Part shown: piece after piece, positions 56,929 to 64,000 of the stretch | How the letters are laid out: the number at the start of each line of letters is the position of its first letter | Numbering within the stretch: the first letter of the stretch is position 1 | NCBI RefSeq assembly: GCF_010183535.1 | Contig: NC_071333.1 | Coordinates: 13,638,587 to 13,702,586, forward strand | Source of the DNA: Caenorhabditis remanei | Lineage: Eukaryota > Nematoda > Chromadorea > Rhabditida > Rhabditidae | Direction: 5' to 3' | DNA length: 64,000 nt | Notes under the pieces: model-generated | Seen by the model: the letters and a program-made list of their open reading frames with translations, nothing else | Database searches by the model: none | What the model was told of the DNA's origin: nothing | Made by a program: the position numbers and the translations under genes

Positions 56929-58877
56929 GACTGGTAATATCTGTTTATGAAGTTTCCTGTAACTTCAATATAACGTTTTAGCACCACCTCATTGTAGAAA
57001 TCAGATAAATATTCACATTTGAAGAAATTTTTAATGTCTTACGAATATACAAGTCTTTCTGAGAATTTTCAGGAATGTTGAACTGAAACAATAAATGTTC
57101 AGAATCAGGTAGATTTATAACAATTCTGACAGCTTGCGTTTTTATAAATTTTCTTGTTCTTTGTCCTATTTTTTGCCTGGAAATAATAAATCAGGGGCCT
57201 TAGCTACGACACTCCGACATTTCACAGCGCCTGTTGTTTACCGTAAATCGACATTATTTTCCCTGCAAAACATTTAGAATCTGACGTTTTGCTACTTAGA
57301 AAATTGTCATTTCCTCAAATTCATTACCAGATAAATTCTCCGAAAAATTCTACTCTGAATGGAATGAAGGTTTTAGTGCGAATAGTGAGTTTTTTTTCCT
57401 AAATTAGAAAAACATTTTATTTTTTATTTTTCATTTTAATTGGTGATATTTTCAGGTGCTTGCGGTGAAAGAATGAACAAAACAACGAATAAAACGTTTT
57501 CGAAGACATCACTGAAATAAACTTTTGCACAACTCAATTGATAGTGTGGACACATTCTACTTATATCAGAGTGAAGAATCAATTGCAGAACCAATCATAC
57601 GATTAATCGTTTCGGTTAGTTGATGTTGACCACCAAAAATTTAGGATATGACGTTTATACAGAAATTCTGCTGGACAAGAACGATAATCGATAGCATTCC
57701 GGATGAACTCTGGTTTGAAAGAATAATTGTCTCCCTCTCGACTTCATTCAACAAAACTGCGCTTTTTTTCTCAACGCCAGAGCAACTGGTTGTGTCAGTA
57801 TCGTGTTGGAAAAGTTCTGAATACAAAACAACGAGGAATGGTGGTTATATTCTCAATGTTGCGATGAAGATCTTGGTTGTTTTTGACATGTATTTGCATT
57901 CCGAAAACGAGGAAATACCGTGAAACAGTAGGACCATTGAGGAGACACAGAGAAAAAAAAGCCATTACGTTTGGACCATCGATTGCACACACATCCCCAC
58001 CGCGCGGCCTAGTGTTCTTCTTCTTCTTTTCTTTGTTGTATTGTGGCACGATCAAATGTCAGAAGAAAACATGAAGAATATACAGTGTTTCTACATTTTC
58101 AGTGAGTTTTCATAATTCTTCTACATATAGTTTTGAACTATTACTTTTAAGATATTTGGCCAAAACAATAACCATTCGTGCAGTACAGCGTTGAGAAGGA
58201 ATCGGATGATAAGCAGAACCAGAAGAACGATGCCTGACTGACCCATCCACTCCCTCCTTACTCGTGTAAGAATCTACTCGAATACAGGAGACAGGAGTTC
58301 AGGTCATTTTTCTACTTTTTTGTTCTCTTACTTTATCTCATCCCGTAGGCAGTATCACTTTTTCAGAAAAAACGGAATTGTGTCATTACAAATCACAAGC
58401 GGTAGTACCAGAAAAGCATTATCTGAGATCATCTCGTAGTTGGGAGCCAGACGGCATTGGTTCAAAATTGTATCGATTGGTGAGTATCGAAAAAATACAG
58501 CAATATGTTTGAAAAACTCTCAAGAGGTTTAAAAGTTGTGATAATCTTTCATTTCAGGTCTGAACATCTACAAATCCACCAAACACTTCTGTATGGAGAC
58601 GAAATTTCGGCAAAAATCACTGATATATAAGCTATGTATCTGATATTGAACAGTGTCTTTCAGTTACAGACAACAGCCGGACTGAAGAGAAAAACAAAAT
58701 TTGAACATGTTTTTACAAAAGGAAAACCCCGGCTGCCGATTTCTCATAGCACCGCCTATTTCCCATAGTAATTATAGCGACTGGCGGAACTCGTGAGATG
58801 TCGGTCACATCGCTAGAGGTGGGTATGTATATAACTTGTCAATTCATATATAGATGTGTAGGAGTACACAAGACAGG

Positions 58878-59051
58878 ATGTTCAGCGATGAGCGTTCGGT
58901 GATTGAATGATCAAAAACGGTCATCCGGTGACTGGATGTTCAGCAATGAGCATCCGGTTATACCATGTTCAGTACTGAACATCCGGCCATAGAATGATCA
59001 TTGATGTTCATTCATTCGCCAGATGTTCAGTAGTGAACATCCTGTCAGCAA
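58878..59051. repeat. 29-bp tandem hairpin array 1 (6 units)
   Basis: Six exact 29-bp units start at 58878, 58907, 58936, 58965, 58994 and 59023. Each begins with a 6-base arm, a 6-base loop and a complementary arm (ATGTTC..GAACAT or ATGATC..GGTCAT), followed by an 11-base linker, usually CCGG plus seven variable bases. Unit 4 contains the perfect 18-bp palindrome ATGTTCAGTACTGAACAT. Confidence 0.92.
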
Positions 59052-59380
59052 ACAGAAGGATCAGCACCCCAGAACTTGCCCAGAAGGAGGAGTCCTTGAT
59101 AAATCCAGAACTTGAAGAGGAGGAGTCCTTGATAAATCCAGAACTTGAAGAGGAGGAGTCCTTGATAAATCCAGAAATTGCGGAGGAGTCCTAAATCCTG
59201 AACTTGAGGAGAAGTCCAAGATAAATCCAGAACTTGAGGAGGAGTCCACGAGAACCCCACAGTCGAAGGAAAGGCTCCAAGATAAGCCCACAACCGGAGG
59301 ATCAGTCCCCCGAGTCTACAAGGAGCCAAAAACTTGAGGAGAAGTCCACAATAAGCCCACAGTCGGATTTTGCTCATTTT
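59052..59380 (+). repeat. Glu-rich minisatellite, 33-bp unit
   Basis: Nearly identical 33-bp units around 59090-59180 encode the peptide ESLINPELEEE. Related degenerate units (GAGGAGTCC, AATCCAGAACTTGAGGA) run to about 59380, with frameshifts and stops. It follows the hairpin array directly, as does the second copy after 63447. Confidence 0.8.
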
Positions 59381-59715
59381 TCTGAAACTGAATTTTTGAA
59401 TTTCTCCATGAGAATGTTTCAAGACTTCTCAAGACTGATTCATGGAGTTCGCCTAATTTTGTGATGCACCCAAAATTTTTTTACTTTTTTTTAAAGAGCT
59501 TTCCTAAACCTATATAAACGAGAACATGGTCGATATGGTGGGGTGGTGGGAGATAACAAGTATGATGTCATTTCTATAAAATTGGTAGCCAGTCTGATAT
59601 CTTAATAATATATCAGAGGTAGCCTCCGGGATCTTGCCGCGGATCATTGTAACGTTCTCTTTTTTTTTTTTGACAATACTGACAATATTCGTTTCCATAT
59701 AGTTTCTTGATTTTT

Positions 59716-62400
59716 GTCCTATTTTTGCCTGGAAATAATACATCAGGGGCCTTAACTACGACACTCCGACATTTCATAGCGCCTGTTGTTTACCGTAAAT
59801 CGACACTATTTTCCACATGATAAATTCAGAATTAGACATTTTTCTGCTCAGAAAAAATGTATTTTTTTCAAATTAATTACCAGACAATTTCTCCGAAAAA
59901 TTCTACTCTGAATGGAATCAAGTTTTTAGTGCAAAGAATAAGTTTTTCTTCTCAATTAGAAAACAATTATTGTTTTTCTCATATTCTCTTTTCTCAAAAT
60001 GGAACAGTTTTAGGTGCTTGCGGTGGAGAAATGAAAAAAAAACGGCGAAGATGACATTTTCGAAGACGTCACTGGAACCAGCTTTTGCAGAAATTTGTCA
60101 AAAAGCACAACTCAATTCGTAGTCTGGACACATTTTACATATTCCAGAGAGAATCAATTGCATAACCAGTCACAGGAATACTCGTTTCGGTTAGTTGATG
60201 TTGACTACTAAAACTTTAAGATAAGACGTTTATACAGAAATTTTGCTGGACACGAACGATAATAGATAGCATTCCGGATGAACTCTGGTTTGAAAGAATA
60301 ATTGTTTCCCTCTCGATTTCATTCACAAAACTGCGCTGCTCCTTACTCAACGCCAGAACAACTAATCGTGTCAGTGCCGTGTTGGAAAAATTCGGAATGC
60401 AAACAACGAGAAGTTGTGGTTATCTCCTCGATGATGCGATGAAGATCTTGGTTGTTTTTGACATGCATTTGCATTCCGAAAATGAGGAAATACCGTGAAA
60501 TAGTACGACCAATGAGGAGACGTAGAGAAAGAAACACCATTACGTTCGGGCCATCGATTGCACGCACATCCCCATAGCAGCGGCTTCGTGGCCTTCTTCT
60601 GTTTTAGTTGTCTTGTGGCACGATCAAATATCAAAAGAAAAAATGAAGAATGAACAGTGTTTCTACATTTTCAGTGAGTTTTCATAATTCTTCTACATAT
60701 AGTTTTGAACTATTACTTTTAAGATATTTGGCCAACAATAACCATTCGTGCAGTACAGCGTTGAAAGGGAATCGGATGATAAGCAGAGCCAGAGGAACGA
60801 TGCCTGACTGACCACTCCCTCGTTACTCGTGCATGTTATTCAGCCATAGATTGTCAGTTGACAGACTGAACAATAAAAAGGTTGGAAATTTCAAACAATC
60901 GAGAGAAAGTCTACATGAAACACTTTTCCAGGTCTCAATGCTTGAACTATTTCCACATCCCGCATAAATTTGAAGAGAAGCGCAATCCCCAATTCAAGAT
61001 TTTATGCCGACAGAGGCTTCGTTGTTCATGTCAAAAATGTTGTTCACGGCATAAGGATGGAAACGGGACTACAAACAACTCAAACAACCTTCCCGTCGCG
61101 ATTAATTCCAGTCCAAGTCTCAGAGAAAGGGAATTTTGCATCTTGACCAGACATGGATTGGAACTCATAAATATTTCCTCACGAATTCTTGCCTGGAGTT
61201 TCTCGAGTAACCAAACCTTATTTTGTTGGAAGAATCTACTGGAGAACAATATGGAGACAGGAGTTCAGGTCATTTTTCTACTTTTTTGTTCTGTTACTGT
61301 ATCTTATCCCGTAGGCAGTATCACTTTTTCAGAAAAACGGAATTGCTTCTTCACCAGTCACAAGCGGTTGTATCTGGGAGTTTGGATGCGCCTTCGCTCC
61401 AGAACACCGCCGTTTTTTGCCGTTGATGCTGAACCAGTCATTGGAATACTCGTTTTGGTTAGTTAATGTTGACCACCAAAAATTTGAAATAGAAATTCTG
61501 CTGGACAAGAACGATTGTTCATAGCATATCGGATGAACTCTGGTTTGAAAGAATAATTGTTTCCATCTCGACTTCATTCACAAAACTGCACTGCTCCTTG
61601 CTCAACGCCAGAGCAACTAATCGTGTCAGTACCGTGTTGGAAAAATTCGGAATGCAAACAACGAGAAGTTCTGGTTATCTCTTCGATGTTGCGATGAAGA
61701 TCTTGGTTGTTTTTGACGTGTATTTGATTCTTTGAGTACCTACTGTAAAATAGTGCGACCATTGAGGAGACACAGAGAAAACAAGCCATTACGTTCGGGC
61801 CATTCGAGCAGTACAGCGTTGAGAACGAGAGGAATTTTGCCTGGCCGACCCAATCATTCCCTTCTTACTTGGGCACACAATTAGTAACTCTTCAACTTCA
61901 TTAAAACGTTGGTTTTGATTTTGCTGAATCAAATTAAACGTACTCGGAATTCTAAATCGATTGCGTTACATCTAGATGTGCATCATGATTCAATCATGTA
62001 TTGTCAGTTGACAGACACTGGACGAGAAAAATGTAGGTAATTTCATAAATTCGACAAAAATTCTATATGAAACATTTTTCCAGGTCTGAATGCTCGGACT
62101 ATTTCCACAACTCGCATGAATTTGAAGAGAAGTGGAATCCAAGTTTTAATGCGGACCGAAGTTACGTAGTTCTTGTCGAAAATGACGTTCGCGTCATTAA
62201 GATGGAGACAGGAACTGTCATATTAGATAGATTTTATGAATCATTGAAAATAGAAAATCAAATATTTTTACATTGTACTTGCTCGACTTTTAAAGGACGA
62301 ACTACTCCGTAAAAAGCTCCAGAAAAATGGATAATTGAACATTGGATTTTTAAGGTAATACTACTCCGTAGAAAGCGCCGGAGAAATGGATTAATTGGAA
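59716..62400. repeat. Composite duplicated unit, copy 2 and partial third copy
   Basis: Block A recurs at 59716-60830, closely matching 57158-58260. A gene-fragment exon (TTTTCCAG/GTCTCAATGC, about 60920) and block B follow to 61370. A partial block A recurs at 61450-61860, and then a second copy of the exon from about 62083. That second exon encodes DYFHNSHEFEEKWNPSFNAD, while the 60.9 kb copy is frameshifted in the same place. These copies are decayed paralogues. Confidence 0.65.
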
Positions 62401-63302
62401 TTTGGAATCGGCAAACAACTCAATCAATGTTCCTGTCGCGATTAATTCCAGTCCAAGTCTCAGAGAAACGTAATTTTCCATCTTGACCAGACATGGATTG
62501 GAACTCTTAAATATTTCCTCATGAATTCTTGCGTGGAGTTTATCGAGACACCAAACCTTATTTTGTTGGAAGAATTTACTCGAATACAATATGGAGACAG
62601 GAGTTCAGGTCATTTTTCTACTTTTTTGTTCTGTTACTTCATCTCATCCCGTAGGCAGTATCACTTTTCAGAAAACAACGAAATTGCTTCTTCACCAGTC
62701 ACAAGCGGGGTTTAACGAAATAATCTAGTTTGCATCCTTACCGCAAAAGCCAGACGGCATTGGTTCTAAACTGTAACGATCGGTGAGTATTAAAAATCAC
62801 AACATTATGTTAAAAATTCTCTCAAGAAATTGAAAAGTTGTGATAATCTTCTATTTCAGGTCTGAACATCTTCAAATTGTCCGAAAACTTCAACGATTTA
62901 GTCGATTGGATTCGAAGTATATTGTGCCGAAAACAAGAAGTGCCTGTCAGCAACCTCCACCGCTTCTTCTTTTCATGGTTGTCTTTGAAACTTTCTTTCT
63001 TTATTTATTAATAAACAGTTGTCAACGCTACTGAATTCGTCAAATTTCGGCGAAAATCACTGATATATAAGCTATGTATCTGCTATTGAACAGTGTCTTT
63101 CAGTTACAAATAACAGCCAGACCGAAGAGAAAAACAAATTTTGAACATGTTTTTACAAAAGAAAAACCCCGGCTGCCTATTTCCCATGGTCCCGCCCATT
63201 TCCTATAGTAATTACAGCGACTGGCGGAACCCGTGAGATGTCCGTCACATAGCTAGAGGTGGGTATATATATAACTTGTCAATTCATATATAGATGTGAT
63301 CA
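62400..63302. repeat. Blocks B and C, second copy
   Basis: 62400-62720 matches 61075-61370 and, in part, 58280-58410. 62745-63300 matches 58440-58870, including the intron-like GTGAGT (62782) to TTTCAG (62859) and the terminal ATATATAGATGTG. After that acceptor a frame reads LNIFKLSENFNDLVDWIRSI to a stop near 63009, but the upstream exon in this copy has an in-frame TAA, so this copy is probably dead. Confidence 0.65.
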
Positions 63303-63447
63303 ATGATCAAAAACGGTCATCCGGTGACTGGATGTTCAGCGATGAGCATCCCGTTATACTATGTTCAGTACTGAGCATCTGGTTACAGTATGATCAGTAA
63401 TGGTCATCCTGTCGCCAGATGTTCAGTAGTGAACATCCGGCGAGCAG
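63303..63447. repeat. 29-bp tandem hairpin array 2 (5 units)
   Basis: Five exact 29-bp units start at 63303, 63332, 63361, 63390 and 63419. Linkers match units 2-6 of array 1 in order (GTGACTGG, TTATAC, then GTCGCCAG before the last), so the whole array was copied, not expanded independently. Stems pair in every unit, some through G-T. Confidence 0.92.
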
Positions 63448-64000
63448 CTCAGAGCAATCAAAGCCCACAGCCGGAGAAATAGTCGAAAAGGAGCCAGAAG
63501 TTAAGAAGAAGTCCTACGATAAGCTCCACAACCGGAGGCGGAGTCCTACGATAAGCTCCACATCAGCAGCCCAGAATTTGAAGAGGAGGAGTCCTCGAGG
63601 AGCCCACAGCCGGAGGAGGAGTCTTACGAGAAGCCAGAGCTAGTCCAGCGCTGGATAAGGAGTCCGACGAGAAGCCAGAATTTGAGGAGGAGTCCTACAA
63701 GGAGCCCACAATCGGAGGAGGAGGAGTCCACGAAGAGCCCAGAAATTGAGGAGGAGTCCTGCAAAAATCCAGAAATTGAGGAGGAGTCCTACGAGAAGCC
63801 CACAGCCGAAGGAGGAGTTTACGAGAAGCCCAGAACTTGAGGAGGAGTAAACAAATAGACCACAACCGGAGGGCTCCACGAGGAGCACAGAAGGAGTTCT
63901 CTAGGAGGAGTTCAACCTAGGAGGAGCCAAGAACGAGGTTCCGCGATGACCTCAACGCCGCAAGAAGCCTAGAACTCCTGAAGCTTGCAGTTCCTGATTA
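63448..64000 (+). repeat. Glu-rich minisatellite, second copy
   Basis: Irregular repeats of GGAGGAGTCC(T/A)ACGA and GAAGCCCAGAA(A/C)TTGAGGA run to the window edge. Part of one frame reads PEIEEESYEKP-like peptides; frames are broken by stops. It continues beyond the window. Confidence 0.7.

Larger units (their letters stand above)
57158..59380. repeat. Composite duplicated unit, copy 1 (most complete)
   Basis: Order of blocks: A (57158-58260, starting TTGTCCTATTTTTTGCCTGG and GGGGCCTTAGCTACGACAC), B (58280-58410, GGAGACAGGAGTTCAGGTC), C (58440-58870, ending at ATATATAGATGTG), D (29-bp hairpin array), E (Glu-rich minisatellite). Block C holds a conserved short intron (GTGAGT ... TTTCAG, 58485-58558), so the unit derives from a spliced gene. 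The encoded fragments are not recognisable and are interrupted. Confidence 0.75.

Noticed and set aside
58878..63447. The regular repeat-spacer arrays as a CRISPR
   Set aside because: Eukaryotic context, repeats and linkers both short, linkers shared between arrays, no cas genes; it is a tandem satellite.

Overview
This is nematode nuclear DNA from Caenorhabditis: AT-rich, short GT-AG introns of about 50 bp with TTTTCAG-type acceptors, bare TTTTCAG sites next to start codons that suit spliced-leader trans-splicing, and mostly single-copy worm genes. From memory, the gene set in the middle (ist-1, clec-86, alh-10, lam-2, pgp-10, bar-1) is the set carried by C. elegans chromosome X clone C54D1. 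The window is therefore C. elegans or a close relative, chromosome X. I could not check which species.

Layout. 1.3-5.0 kb (+): two tandem CMGC (DYRK/HIPK-like) kinase genes, the first a predicted pseudokinase. 6.0-6.6 kb (-): a small secreted protein with one LDL-receptor class A module. 6.6-12.7 kb: a long gene-poor stretch. 12.7-21.2 kb (+): ist-1, an insulin-receptor-substrate-like adaptor with a 3.7 kb first intron. 21.6-22.2 kb (+): clec-86, a secreted C-type lectin with a TATA box and two GATA sites. 22.3-24.3 kb (-): alh-10, aldehyde dehydrogenase. 25.0-32.8 kb (-): lam-2, laminin gamma, whose first intron holds a dense cluster of heat-shock elements. 35.1-36.0 kb (-): a three-exon gene for a 91-residue secreted peptide that no single long reading frame reveals. 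38.0-44.0 kb (+): pgp-10, a full ABCB transporter. 44.2-47.6 kb (-): bar-1, beta-catenin, convergent with pgp-10. 47.6-52.9 kb: non-coding upstream DNA of bar-1. 52.9-53.9 kb (+): a decayed or unusual zinc-finger-like gene. 54.4 kb (-): tRNA-Thr(AGT).

55-64 kb is repeat territory. A composite unit is present in about two and a half diverged copies. It consists of gene-fragment exons, a 29-bp tandem array of small hairpins, and a Glu-rich minisatellite. The two hairpin arrays keep the same unit order and show compensating base changes in their stems. Small GC-rich hairpins with three-base loops are also scattered at 30.3 and 56.3-56.9 kb.

The genes do not form one pathway. bar-1 (Wnt effector), lam-2 (basement membrane) and ist-1 (insulin-like signalling) are independent conserved genes. 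The convergent pairs clec-86/alh-10 and pgp-10/bar-1 have abutting or overlapping 3' ends.
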